A DNA stretch of 64,000 nucleotides from Bimuria novae-zelandiae CBS 107.79 (lineage: Eukaryota > Ascomycota > Dothideomycetes > Pleosporales > Didymosphaeriaceae). The stretch spans positions 62,001-126,000 of the forward strand of contig ML976682.1 of assembly GCA_010015655.1 (NCBI GenBank), given 5' to 3'. Numbering within the stretch: the stretch's first letter is position 1; the number at the start of each line of letters is the position of its first letter. Below the pieces are notes generated by a model. It had not been told where the DNA came from. It saw only the letters and a program-made list of their open reading frames with translations, and ran no database searches. The position numbers and the translations under genes were made by a program. Of this stretch, positions 1 through 11,940 are shown in pieces.

Positions 1-2690
1 GTATTAAGGACCTTAGTAGTTATAAAGTATTCTAAAGATTAATAATCTAAAAGAACTTAAATTATAGTTTAGATAGAAGCAAGTTCTGCGCGCTACTTAA
101 TAAAGGTAGTAATAATAGTAAATAATTCCTTATTATAAATCTTTTAGTTTAGTTTAGATCTAGTTAGGACATAACTATAGAATGCCACTAGTTAAACTTT
201 TCTATCTAGATATTCTTAGGATAGTACTTTTATAATTACTTTATCTAATGCGTCTGTTTCTACCCTAGTAAGTAGTTTAGGATTAAAGTAATAGAGGGTA
301 GGGATAGCCAGTAACGCCTGTTTAATTTACTAAAAGGCCACTTTACACTCTAAACTTTATTTAAATAAGACCTAAGGGCTTTATAAGGTACTAATAGGCT
401 TTATAATACAAGAGAAATCCTTAATAAATTACTAATAAAACCTAATAAATCTAAGAAACAACTTTACACCTATTATAGTTATAGGGGCTTTCTAGTTCTG
501 TAGTGCTTCTACCTTGGCTGGATCTACCTCCATACTAGTATTGGTAAGGATATAACCTAGGTATCGGGTCCGAGTCACATGGAATTCACTTTTAAGGATG
601 TCTGTAACGAGGTAGGCACGGTCGAACACGTGGCCTTCTCTCGCTTATAGAGGTTCCGGCTAGGCTAGGATCAAACACTAGCGCTAGTGGCTGACCCTAG
701 CATATCCTATATATATTATACTATACGAGTAATACTTGGCTTAAGTATTCTCGTGCGTACCTTTTGGTGCAGGTGAGGAAGTCACATAGTATTGGCTTAG
801 TAAGCGGGGCGCTTACCTCATTACAATGTCGACTTGGAGGCTAGCTTTCTAGAGATAATCTAATACCTTCTAAACGTGCTTAATGTGTTCTTCGACGGTG
901 TTAGAATAGATAAGGATGTTATCTAGGTACGTAATATAAAAGTTATTAAAATAATTAATAAGAACGTTATTTATATATTACTAGTAAGTAGTTAGTCTAT
1001 TATATAACCTAAAAGGTAATACCTTGTACTTATAAGTTCTATATTAAGTCTAAAACGTAGTGTACTCTTCTAATTTAGGATCTATACGAATTTTATTAAA
1101 GGTAGCTTAAATATTAAATTTAGTAAATATCTTAGCCTTCGAGGGGCAAGCTAAAAGTTTATTAATTCTTAAAATTAGGTAGGAGTCCTTTTAGGTTAGA
1201 AGGTTAAGTTTATAATAGTTTATATATATTTAAAAATCTCTATTCAGCTTTTATACAGAAGGATGGGAGACGCGAAAGGGCTTTAACTATGCTTAATAAA
1301 TCCCTTTTAAAGATATTCTAGAACGTACTTTTTAATAGCCTCTAGTTCTTCTAGACTAGATTTATATAGAGGACTATAGTTATTTAGAAGGGGTTTAGTA
1401 AGTATAATTTTATAATTATATAGTTAATGCGTAGGCAGCTTATTAGCCGTAGTCTTACTAAACATATCCTAATACTAATAGTATATCTAGGAAAGTTATT
1501 CTTTAATAAAATAAATATTTTTAAGATTTTTAGCGTGGTGTTAAGTTTATATATAGTCTAACAGGCGTTTAATTTCGTACAAAGAAGTAGTAAAGAATTT
1601 ATTAACTAGCTTTTTTATATTAAAGTAAAAGGCGTTTACTAAGATAAGAGTAATTATAGGTATTTGCATCGCCTGCGGAGCAGATATAGAATAAGCAAGT
1701 TTTAAAGTAGAATTTTAAAAAATTAGGGATACTGTCTTCCTACTTAGAGGGAGAGGATAAGGCAGTCGAATAAGGCTTTTAATATAATTAACTATAGGGC
1801 TATGCTTTATCTAATATTATTCCTATTCTTATAGGATATCCTAGCGACGAATGTCTTACTACACCTTTAAGTTCTAAATTAGCTATTCTAGCTATATTAA
1901 GATAGTTTTAGAGGGATCGTAGGTCTTAGAATACTTTATTAGCTATAAAATCTAATTCTACTTTATATCTAATTAAAGCTTAAAGCGCTTAAGCTATTAA
2001 AGTCTTAAGATATAGTTTTGTGTTCTTAAATTTATTACTATAAAGAGGTAGTTGCGGATTATTCGCCTATCTATTCTTATATATAAATAAATATATTAGT
2101 CTACTAGGGCACAAATCTTATTTAAGAACCCTTAAACTATAATGCGGTATAGTAGTTTTTAAATAAAAATATAAAGTAACTAAGATAAAGAAGCAATAAT
2201 TTAAGAATTAATAAAAAGAAAACTTTAGACACTAGTATTAATAAGGGTATTAAGTTAAATCCTATATCTATTTAAATAGAGTATAAGGGAGGTTCGAAAG
2301 TAAGGACCTCCTAGTAACTTTAATAAATCTATATTAAAAAGGTCCTACTTACTTATACCTAGGGCGGAGGCTTTTCTTAGGCGTCTTTATTTTCTAGGGA
2401 TACTTCCTTATCCACATTAACGTATTCTTAATTAGAGTCTAGTTCCACTCCGATCTCGCGAACGCGGGATTAAGAGTAATCTCTAATAAAGTATTTTAAC
2501 TTTTTATAATTATAGTAAGTGTTAGAACTTATCTATATTATTAGAAGTTATAATAACGGGACTGTCCTGTCTTAGGGCGCATTTAGAGTAGATTCCTTAA
2601 TAGGCCTATATAGTACTTTAGTTAGGATACTAAGGTAAATTTCTTCTTTATAGGTCTTCTAACGTAGAGGTTAATTTATACTAGTTATAA
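1..2690 (-). mobile_element. Ty3/gypsy retrotransposon pol remnant (RIPed, cut by window edge)
   Basis: Read on the minus strand, the segment around 840-930 gives a reverse-transcriptase active-site region with Y-L-D-N-I followed by a stretch like VEEHIKHV, the usual order in Ty3/gypsy RT. The expected catalytic YLDD has become YLDN, as a RIP G-to-A change would produce. The rest is AT-rich with many TAA/TAG codons in every frame, so it is non-functional. GC-richer patches remain at about 590-840. The element runs off the left edge, and its own LTR is not identified here. The class is fairly sure; the boundaries are not. Confidence 0.7.
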
Positions 2691-3993
2691 AGTAAGTAAG
2701 GGGACTATTGTAAAAAGCGCCCTGACTACGGGCGACTCAGTCTATCCACAGTACTAAGGCGATCCCTTAGAGAGGGAAGAGAAGGGCTGCGGCGAGGGAA
2801 GTAGATAGGCGGAAGGCCCGGATAGCGCCGGTCTAGAGCGGACTAGGGCCGTCGAGGGCCCTCGACCTACGACTCGTGACAACTTGTTAGTGTATTTTGC
2901 GTTTCTAAGTTAAAAACTATTAAGTAGGCTACTATTTTTTTTAAAGGAATTATTTTATAGGTGCTTAAACCCTATATTTAGAATCCTTAAAGATAGTGTT
3001 ATCTTTTCTTATAAGAATAAAAACTATTTATTTTTATAAACTTTACCTTAGATTACTGTACTAATAAATTTAGCCTTAAAAGCAGGGAGAGTTTCCTTAA
3101 AAGTTATTTTTAAGTATTAAAACGTAGTCTAGTACTTAGCTTCCTTATTATTAGATATAAAAAAGGATAATAGTAGTTCGATTATCTCTTTAGTATTCTT
3201 ACACTATAACATATCTAAAGTAGCTAGGTACTAGGGTTCTAAATATTCGCGAGTAGTACTAATAGTATATTCTTATACTAATACTATATAAGCGCGTTTA
3301 CTTATATAGTAATTTACATTAATCTTAAGATAGTCCCTAATTAATATTTACTATTAAAAAAAGGTAGGTTCTTTCTTATTAATTAGGGATATTATCTTAG
3401 GAGTTTACTTAGATAGCTTTACTATAATAGTAGCAAGAGATTTAAACTAGTATTAGAGGGCTGTTAGGGGTAATTTAATTATAGGCTAGGCTTAGTCTTT
3501 AGCTTAAAATTTTTTAATTAATTACTCTAATTATGCTTGCATTTAACGTAATTAGTTTTAAAAAGCTATTATTAGGTTAGTAAATTAAACTAAATTAGCT
3601 TTAGATCTAATAATAAGATTATTTAGAATATTATTGCTTTCTTTGTCTTCTTTACTTTTTAAAGGTTCTAGGGGTGGCTAATAGTCTTCCTAAGTCTAAC
3701 TCTAGGCCGCCTATCGTGCCATTTTTAACAATACTAAAGTAGATATTAACGTTTAATTTTAAGTTTATAGGTTATTAGTAGTTACTACTTTTCTATCTTG
3801 GCGCAACTTTACGCGACTTTTTTAAAATTAACCTAATTTATTTATAATTAGAAGTTTTAAACCTAAAGGCTTTAGTTAGCAAGAGGTCTCTAGAATCCTA
3901 CTTATAGAGAAAACCAGGAACGCGCTAACGCGGGTCTATTCTATTCTTATAGTAATATTCTTTAAAGCTATTACTAGTAATAGTAACCTTTTC
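2691..3993. other. RIPed repeat DNA with a GC-rich patch; probable gag side of the gypsy remnant
   Basis: No open gene. The sequence is TA-rich, except for a strongly GC-rich patch at about 2700-2885. If the neighbouring gypsy element is read on the minus strand, this is where protease and gag would lie, but I cannot point to a zinc knuckle or another diagnostic motif. Confidence 0.4.
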
Positions 3994-4386
3994 TGTATAA
4001 TATATTAGCGTAGGTTACTTAAAGGATTAATATTAGCGTATTTTTTAGTAGAGGCATATAAAAGTACGTGTATAAAAATATAGTTTTAAATAAATTAAGT
4101 GCCTATAGGCCTGGTACGAAAGGATACAGAAAAGGTACTAAACTATAAAGGCCCTAAGCTCCTCTAAATACACCTCTTTCTAAATAGCTAGCTAGCACAT
4201 AACTGCTATAGGTTAACCGTCGGTCTAATAGATCTAAAATAGGTCCGAATCGGATCTGTAGTTCCCTATTGGTCTGATAGATCCGAAATTGGTCCGATAC
4301 GGATGAGTGTCGGTTTTCGGATGATCTCGAATCCTGTCTTGACTGGCCAAGGATTCTTGTATCGACGAGCGATTGTTCCTGTTACA
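3994..4386 (-). repeat. LTR copy, short variant, minus orientation
   Basis: This is the reverse complement of the solo LTR at 5252-5636 and matches the solo LTR at 24870-25425. Its right end, GTTCCTGTTACA, is the reversed LTR start TGTAACAGGAAC. Like 5252-5636 it lacks the roughly 170-bp central block present in the 24870 copy. The left end is degraded and no target duplication could be read. Confidence 0.75.
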
Positions 4387-5251
4387 CTTATAAAGTCCCC
4401 TTATTCTCTACAGCGAAGGCATGATTTATTCTTAAATTATTACTATTTTTTCTTAGAAGAGATAGTACCTTTATTTTACTTAGTCTATTTAGGCTTCTTA
4501 TTCTTATTAGCCTGTTTCTTATACCAACGTGTTTTATTAGTTATAATAATATCTTTATCTAAATCTTATTTTAAGTAGATAAGGATAGAACTTTTCTTTT
4601 TTATAAATCCTTATCCTCTATTCCTATATTTTTAATATTATTCCTAAAGTTAATTATTAGCTTATTAGATATTAGTTTGTAGTTGTTTTAGCTAAATAGC
4701 TCTTAAAGTATAAACTAGCATGTCTTTAACTTCTTCCTTTAAGCTATTATAATATATAACTATAAGTAGCAACTTGTCCTAGTTAATTAAGAATTATAGC
4801 TATGTAAACCTAACTATATAGTTATTAACTAACTTTGCCTAGCGTAGACGTTGTAGCTATAGTTTAGCCTAATATTTTTTTATTAATAGTGCTAAATATT
4901 TTATTTAGGGCTTTCTTAAACGTATTCTAATTAGTAAAGGCTTCCTCTATATATATTCCTCGTACTTGTCTAGGTTGCTATCGTGCTCTAGATATTACTT
5001 TATTATAAGATATATCTATTAGTTGGCCATGCCCTTTATATTTATGCCTGTTACTAGGATCTAATCCTATTCTATTAGGAATTTCTTTTAGTTATAGTAA
5101 ATATATAATTTTATTTTAGTAAGAAATGTTCCTGGCCCCGTTTATTTATTATAAGGGTTAGGTAATGATATCTTAGGTTAACGTTTAAGGGTTACTATAA
5201 CCTAACTAATTAATTATTCTATAAGCTCTTATAGCTCCTTAATCTGCGTTA
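4387..5251 (-). mobile_element. RIPed retrotransposon remnant, possibly gag
   Basis: This AT-rich segment lies between two oppositely oriented LTR copies. On the minus strand, a stretch near 4690-4760 reads like a gag-type sequence with VKDMLVY. A 91-residue open frame at 4303-4578 on the plus strand runs from the LTR into low-complexity sequence and is not considered a gene. The gag call is weak. Confidence 0.4.
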
Positions 5252-5636
5252 TGTAACAGGAACAATCGCTCGTCGACACGAGAACCCTTGGCCAGTCAAG
5301 ACAGGATTCGAGATCATCCGAAAACCGACACTCATCCGTATCGGACCAATTTCGGATCTATTAGACCAATAGGGAACTACAGATCCAATTCGGACCTATT
5401 TCGGATCTATCAGACCGACGGTTAACCTATGACAGATATGTGCCAGCTAGCTATCTAGGAAGAGGTGTATTTAGAGGAGCTTAGGGCCTTTATAGTTTAG
5501 TACCTTTTCTATATCCTTTCGTACCAGCCTATAGGCACTTAATTTATTTAAGACTACGTTCTTATATATGTACTTCTATATGCCTCTACTAAAAGATACG
5601 CTAATATTAATCCTTTAAGTAACCTACGCTAATACA
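5252..5636 (+). repeat. Solo LTR with 5-bp TSD CGTTA
   Basis: The LTR begins TGTAACAGG and ends AATACA. The five bases before it (5247-5251) and after it (5637-5641) are both CGTTA, a target-site duplication. It belongs to the family of 3994-4386 and 24870-25425 and carries moderate RIP damage. With no internal region between a pair of LTRs, it is a solo LTR left by recombination. Confidence 0.9.
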
Positions 5637-5788
5637 CGTTACTTACTTAGCGGCTATAGTCTAGGCCGTAGAAGCTAGAGGGCTTAGGGTAGTAATAAGT
5701 TTAATTACTAAATTAGCTAGGGTCGTGCTTAGTCTAGCTATTATACTATAGGGTAGTTAAAGTGTTATAAGGCGCTTATACCTTATTC

Positions 5789-6240
5789 TAATTTAGGTTA
5801 GGATATCAATACTAAAGCAGCACTTTATAAATTATTTAGTAGTATAAGTTAATGCAATAACTTAGCGCATAGCTATATAATCTAATTTTATAATAAATAA
5901 GATAACTATAAGTTTATATAGAGAATATACTCGTGCAGAAGATACATAAGTTAACTATAAGAAAGGAAATAATAATAGGAAAACTATTATACTATATATT
6001 AGTCTATTTCTTCTTCTATTCTTAGGTAATCTAACGATTACCCTTGTTCTTAGCGGATTACCTTTAATCTAGCATTGAAGCTAGTTCTTGACGGATCGTG
6101 ATTACGTGACCCCTGCTAACCTAAGCGGTCCTGCGAGCCCTCGCAAGCTAGCTATAGTATAGCGTTATCCACCTCCCTCTATCTATTATTAATTATAGTG
6201 GTGCTATAGTCTAGGTTCCTTGATCTCGTAGCAAGCAATA
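5789..6240 (-). repeat. Diverged LTR related to the gypsy LTRs at 48479/55099
   Basis: It begins TGTTATAAGG. Several blocks run in the same order as in the LTR at 55099-55613, for example one resembling ATAATCTAATTTTATAA and one resembling ATATACTCGT. The end is uncertain and no target duplication was found. Confidence 0.4.
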
Positions 6241-7778
6241 TTTTATTAATTATATTTTTATTAGTAAGATTCTTAAACATTAGTAAATAAGTAAGAATAT
6301 CTAGTAGCTTTAAGCTTATAATTAGTAAGTTAATACCTAATAAACTTATATAGCGTAAAGAAGTTCCCCTTTATTACATTAACATACTTAACAAGCGAGT
6401 CGAACAGGCAAGCGAGTTAGACACTCTACTAAGACTCCACTAAAACGTACTATCGCGAACAGTAGAAACGCGATAACTCTATAATATTATAATTTACTAG
6501 CTTTAAAAAAGGCTTAATTATAGCTTATACTTTAAGCTACTAAAGAAGACGCGACTCTCTCCTAATAACGCGTAGCTAAGATCTATAATATTTCTTATAT
6601 AATACTAAGCAACTAACGCGCTAAAAAGTAGTTTTAATATAATTATACGCCTAACTTATAAAAGCATTATCTAATAAAGGAGGAGGTAATAATTTAGTAT
6701 ATACTTAACTTTAACGCGCGAGGATTTTTACCCTAAATTACTACTATCAAGGATATAGCTAATCTACTACGTAAGGGCCGTGGCGAAGAGTTAGTAAGTA
6801 TTAAGTAAGTTAAAAATTTTATTAAATATTAATCTAAATTTAAAGTTAAGCTTAATTATAAGTATAATTATATGTAAGCCCTTTGCGAAGATCCTATAGT
6901 TATATAAGACTAGTTCTAGCTTATAGAAAACGTAAAGGCTAAGCATGATAACGTGTTTTATAAGCGAGCGGTCCATACAAGCGAGCGGCCCACCCCACCA
7001 ACTTTTTATACCTTTACAGCAACCTATCTTAACAACACAATAAGATAATAGTATATAATTGCTATACTAGATTAAATAGTATCTATAATATCATTCTTGC
7101 ATGTTTGCATGTTATAGTTAGTCTTCTTGCAGCGGCTGCAGCGTGTTAAAGCCTACTGATTAGCACCTAATCGCGCCTTATCTTAACGTATTTCTACCTC
7201 TATCTGCTACTTAATATTCTTTTAAGCGATAATCTTCTCTGCTTCTACCTTTGTTAAGGTACCCTGCCTCTAGATCCGCTTCTTTTTGCGCTATTTACGC
7301 GTTATAGTAGCCTTATTAGCCTTCTTAAGCCTCGCGATCTAATCGCGCATAAGCGTACTTTCGTAAGCTGTTACCTTAGCGCCCTTTTTAAGCTAATTAA
7401 GCGCTATAATAATAGAAGTAGGTAATAAGCTCTTATGCCTTTAAATCCTATTATAAATTAATATTAATAAAGCCTCTAGCTCGCGCGCGTTGCTTAGTGT
7501 TTTAGCTTCTTAAAGGGTAACCTCTAGTAGAGGCGGCGTTAGCGTATAAAGCTTAATATTAAGCTTCGATATTACTGCCTCTAGGTTATGTAGGACTAGG
7601 CTAGCGCCTCGAAAGCTTACGTAGATATTTTCCTTTATAATTAACTACTTATAGGCTACGCAGAAGGCTAGTAGGAACTCTAGCTTTATAATATAGTTAA
7701 TATAGTTGCGCATTAGGCTTTTAATCTAGTAACTATACGCGCGCTTTAATAGCGAAAAGTAGCTAACGTTAAGTAGCT

Positions 7779-8234
7779 TGTTAGGATCTGAACATGTATG
7801 GGACGCGGAGGACCAACGGGCCCTCAGCGGGGGTGACACTTGGTGGGGTTGCGCAACCGAGGTCACGTGATGTACCATCCAGCCAAGGCTGTACCAGCCA
7901 TGGATGGCAGTACCAGCCATGGATGGCAGTACCAGCCATGGATGGCAACACCAGCCATGGATGGCAACAAAACAATGGATGGTACAGAAATCCTCTTGTA
8001 TATAAACCCACACGAATGCCCTTATGACATTCGTGTTCAATCTTGTTTATCAATCTATCGTTTGGATCTGAGTAAGCAACCTTGTTGATTTGATTGTGCC
8101 GTACACACCTTCGATACCAACGCCCCAGTGACAAGCGCAAGCTATCACTACAACCTCTCCCGTCCTACCAGTATTCCTGCCCGAGAACCAACCCTAACCC
8201 CTTAGGGATTAGCTATCCTTTTGGGGACTTAACA
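7779..8234 (+). repeat. Young, un-RIPed solo LTR with TSD TAGCT
   Basis: It starts TGTTAGGATCTG and ends GGGGACTTAACA. TAGCT lies immediately before (7774-7778) and after (8235-8239). Base composition is normal, unlike the RIPed host element, so it inserted after or escaped RIP. It contains a TATA-like TATATAAACC at 7999-8008, which suggests plus orientation, and a 19-bp tandem repeat at 7871-7985. No copy of its internal region occurs in the window. Confidence 0.92.
7871..7985 (+). repeat. 19-bp tandem repeat inside the solo LTR
   Basis: Four clear units lie at 7891-7909, 7910-7928, 7929-7947 and 7948-7966. The unit is GTACCAGCCATGGATGGCA, the fourth beginning ACACC. A degenerate unit flanks each side. 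Open frames across it on both strands simply translate the repeat. Its position upstream of the TATA-like box suggests repeated LTR enhancer elements, but that is inference. Confidence 0.9.
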
Positions 8235-9832
8235 TAGCTATAGGAGGTGCGACGAATATAGTAGTATATAAAGAGTATAGATATTATTCTCCTTGCAGAG
8301 CTCTTAAAATTCAAGCAAGTTATAGCTTTTATAACTATTAAGTATAAGTAGCTAGCGCGCGCCTACCCTACACTTTACTATATACTTAATAAAGTACCTT
8401 AGCTACTCTACTCTAAGCTTATTAGTAGTCTAGCTATTATCGCTAATAGTAAAAGCCTAGTCGCGCGGTATATTATCGTCCTGGTACTAGGTAAAGAGGT
8501 AATACTAGCTAGTAAAGATAATAAAGGGCGGGATTGCCTAGCTAGCAGCGCTAATTCTATAAATTGCTATAGTCTACCTATAATTGCCTGGCTAGATAGC
8601 CTTTAGCCTGCCGCGTCTCTCTAAGCCTGTAATAATAAGCTAAGATAATATCTTGCCTATTATAAAACTAGTCTCGTTAAAGTTATAAGTATCCTTATTA
8701 TAGATACTATAGGTAGCCTTTGTGCGCGCTATAAGCTCGAACTAAGCTCTAATAGTATCTAGATCCTTACATAGAGCTCTCTGCTAATTGTACGGTCAAT
8801 TAAATCCTGTAGTAAGATAATCTATTTACTTAATAAAGTTGCGCGGCTACTACTTACTAACCTATCTAGCGCCTTGCTTAGCGAGTAGCTTATCCGCTAT
8901 ATCTTGCATAGCACTTAGCGTGGGCGGAAATCCTCGCGAATCTAGGTTAAGTATATGCCTAATAATTACCTCCTCTTCTATCTTAGTAAGCTTTTTTAAT
9001 TTAGGCTAGTAATCGTATTGCGTAGTAATTCTAGCGCGTTAGCGTTAGAGCGTTATTTAAGGGATAGTAAATATATATGCTACACCTTTTATAGACTAAA
9101 TTTGGTTTTAATTAATAGCTAAGATTATAAGGTGTATATTAGCCTCAGCAGAGGCTAGTTGGGCCTGAATTAGGGGCGCCACAGTAGGTAGAAGTTTATG
9201 TGCTGCAAAAAGTTAGTGGGGTGGGCCACTCGCTTGTATGGGCCGCTCGCTTATAAAACATGTTATAACTAAGTAGGCAATCCTGCCCTTTGTTATCTTC
9301 TAAGACAAGAACTACCTCTCTACCTAGTATAAAGAGGATAATCTACCTCGCAATTAGATTATTATAGTCTCTAAGAAGGGCTAGATAATAAATAAGCTTA
9401 GTCTAAAGTAGTTAAAGCACTTTAACGACTAGATAAAAAAACGTACTACTAGCATAGTACGTTTACTTATTATTAATAGCTACGAGAGCCACGACTTAAT
9501 TAAATTCTAATAGTACTATAAAATAATAATATTATTACTCTTTATATTCCTTCTTACTCGTTGCACTTTTTATAGTCTCTTAATATAGGTTGTTTCTTGC
9601 TATTAAAAAAGACGTATAGGCGCTAAGCTAAAAACTTAATATATAATAAAATTAATTATATTACTAAACTTAAGTTTCTACCTTACATTATTACTGCTTT
9701 TAAGGACGTAATTACTAAAAGTAATATTTAAGTAGGCTTTTAAGGTATAGATTTTAGTAGGGTCTTAGCAAAGTATTACATTCTCTTGTGTAATACACTC
9801 GCTTATATAATGAACTCGCTTATAAAATACGT

Positions 9833-10835
9833 TATACTAAATAATTACCCACTTTTTGTTTTATCGTAAGTTACTTTGTTAAGTTATGCGTATAATTATT
9901 TTTAAGGTTATTCAAGCACGTCCTGTACTTAGTATACTTTAAATAATTTTACAAATAGGTATAGCGAGCTATTAAGAGAGAATTCTATTTTATTAAGTAG
10001 CGCAAAGCGTGAGCTATATTTCAGCCTTTTTTTTTATTTAAGTAATTTATTACAATATTAAGATATTACGCTATACTATTAATAACGATAAAGTTTAATA
10101 GGTGTTAGGATACCGAATATTGATGACAATAGGAATTCCTCTATATAGTTAGTACCAGGCCAGTGATGTGTAATCACACAACTAGTAACGTGACTTAATT
10201 AGTCTAATTAGTGTCCTTAGCATACTAATTATATTAAACAAGGTGATTAATAAACTACGCCTAATTAGTTTAGTAATTACCTTAAGTATATAGGAGCTTA
10301 AAGATAGATCTCTATCTTTATATTTAATCCATCTATTAATTTATTATTTATGTCCGTACGCAGTACGGGCAGCTACCTAATACGATGTCTTAAGACAGGT
10401 AACAATGGTTATGTAATACCGCACAGGCAAAGACACAGACCATAGTCACCGTACGCAAATATTAATCCTTATAACCCCCTTTCCTCCGTACGTAGAATAG
10501 ATAGACAAGACTTAAATACCAGACCCTTTTCTCACCCGTACCATCGTACAACTATCTAGCCCTATCATATCGCGATATGCTTGGCTTAGTATAGCCCATT
10601 CAACAATTTAAATATAACTTAGACCCCTGTGAATTTATTTATAACCTACCTTACGTTTAATACTAATGCCTATTAATACGGACGAGTTATTAATATCCCT
10701 TCGTTGCCTTACAGTACTCTTGTCTGCGAACTAACCCTAGGCTCTCTAAGGCCAGCTACCTGATTAGGTTTTAACAGTAGGGTCATAGTAGAGTAATTAG
10801 CTTACCCGTGTACTTGGCTCGCCTGTAAAGTACGT
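9833..10835 (-). mobile_element. Truncated pogo/Fot1-type element G (transposase N-terminal end)
   Basis: The right terminal repeat reads inward from TACTTTACAGGCGAGCC and is followed by TA at 10836-10837. The inner sequence at about 9835-10100 matches the region just inside the right ends of D and E, for example TATACTAAATAATTAC and a block resembling AGCGCAAAGCGTGAGC. It begins abruptly at the right edge of transposon C, which may have inserted into it. It is split by a solo LTR at 10103-10776. Confidence 0.65.
10103..10776. repeat. Solo LTR inside the terminal repeat of G
   Basis: It starts TGTTAGGATACCG and ends GGTTTTAACA. The flanks are ATAGG (10098-10102) and GTAGG (10777-10781), a 5-bp duplication with one transition. 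Removing it restores the block resembling TTTAGTAGGGTC seen in the terminal repeats of sister elements. It is less RIPed than its surroundings. Orientation is not determined. Confidence 0.82.
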
Positions 10836-10837
10836 TA

Positions 10838-10916
10838 TTGTTAAGAAATAATATATTATAAAAAGATGGTAGGGTGTACAGTTTACCTACCTGTGTAGCT
10901 TACTTATTAGATACGT
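10838..10916. mobile_element. F-type transposon terminal repeat fragment
   Basis: A stretch ending TTAGATACGT, followed by TA, resembles the right end of transposon F, including a degraded counterpart of its AGTGGGGTGG block. Only the end is recognisable. Confidence 0.5.
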
Positions 10917-11340
10917 TAAGTAATTAATTATAAAGGAGAATATCTGCGTAAGTTTTTAAGGCGCTGGCCTAGCCATATATCACTTAAAGGTAGTAATATT
11001 AAAGCTTAATATAAAACTCTATATATCAACGATACCTACGCTAGAGGTTACCTTATAAAAAACTAAAATGCTATATATTACGCGCGAGATAGAGACTTAA
11101 TTAATATTAATTTATAATAGAATTTAAAGTTATAATAGATTATTACTAATTTATATTACTATAGCACTTAATTAGCAAAAAAGGGGGGCGCTAAAGTAAT
11201 AGCATACGAAGCTACGCTTATACGTAAGTAAATTATTAAACTAAAAAAAGCTAAAAAGGCTACTATAATATATGACAAATAAAAATAAAGCGGATATAGT
11301 AGTAAGACACCTTAATAAAGGTAAATGTAAAAGATATAAG
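10917..11340. other. RIPed repeat remnant, boundary of the first gene island
   Basis: AT-rich sequence with no open frame. About 11170-11290 looks like a decayed lysine-rich coding tail, possibly a transposase C-terminus. Base composition changes to normal at about 11340. Confidence 0.4.
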
Positions 11341-11940
11341 TCCTCTAGAAGTACCAGTCGAAGTCGTCAAAAATGAAAGAGACACTGACACAAAGTGAAA
11401 GGAGCCCTCAAGAACCATTGGTGAAAGTCGTGGCTTTGCTGCATTATACCTGAGTTGAACCGATCCAAGTCGCTGCGTCCTGCCCGGAGAAATGCACTGG
11501 CTTCCGCACTGCTGCCAGCACGCGTGTGCGCATCCCTACTTTCAGAGACGTCGTGCGGAAGCCTCCACCGGATAGGCAGCCGAACTGCCTCTCAAGGACG
11601 GTGGCTGCGGCTAAGCCTTGCGCTAAGCCACTTATGGACTAGCGGATGTTTTGAAATGTCTTGGATGGGGGCTGAGAACCTTGATACTCTCCACTGCTGC
11701 TTGTGCAGCCACCATCCTTCATCATGGGGCAGTCATCGTACGTGCGCGTAGGCATCAGTGCCGTGGAAGTCGATGATTCGACGAGCGTGCAGGCTCCAGC
11801 TAACAGTTGCCAATCACCATCCCCGCAGCAACCGCTGTAGCCTGCATGATGAGCTGAATATAGAAGGGGCGGTGGGCATAAAAGATGGCGATCTCCTCAC
11901 TCTGCTTGACACTACACAGCTGCGCCCGTGTCCTTCAATC

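Larger units (their letters stand above)
6951..9263 (-). mobile_element. Pogo/Fot1-type DNA transposon F nested in C
   Basis: The terminal inverted repeats of about 60 bp are well preserved. The left reads ACGTGTTTTATAAGCGAGCG and ends near CACCCCACCAACTTTTT; the right is its near-perfect inverse. Flanking TA dinucleotides lie at 6949-6950 and 9264-9265. The interior on the minus strand is a decayed transposase homologous to, but distinct from, the C/D/E family, with the DDE side at about 8270-9000 and a basic C-terminal part at about 7080-7700. It is itself interrupted by a solo LTR at 7779-8234. Confidence 0.85.
6382..9832 (+). mobile_element. Pogo/Fot1-type DNA transposon C, carrying nested insertions
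   Basis: The left end (ACATACTTAACAAGCGAG, preceded by TA at 6380-6381) and the right end (CTCGCTTATAAAATACGT, followed by TA at 9833-9834) are inverted copies. Each contains two GCGAG-type motifs and an inner block resembling TTTTAGTAGGGTCTTAG. The interior is homologous to 24188-26565. Downstream of the nested element, about 9270-9660 reads in decayed form like the DDE region of a Fot1/pogo transposase, with LPPH and LLQPLD-like signatures. It is disabled by RIP and interrupted by transposon F at 6951-9263. Confidence 0.8.

Noticed and set aside
4303..4578. 91-residue plus-strand frame
   Set aside because: It starts in an LTR and continues in AT-rich low-complexity sequence; no protein character.
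6791..6976. 61-residue minus-strand frame
   Set aside because: Chance frame in the RIPed interior and TIR of pogo transposons.
7871..7985. CRISPR-like array
   Set aside because: The units are directly adjacent with no spacers, in a eukaryotic LTR.
7726..8140. Overlapping open frames on both strands with HGW/MDG repeats
   Set aside because: They only translate the 19-bp tandem array and surrounding LTR.
11455..11751. 98-residue plus-strand frame upstream of the AAA gene
   Set aside because: No motif, no supported start, and it does not join the AAA frame by a visible intron.
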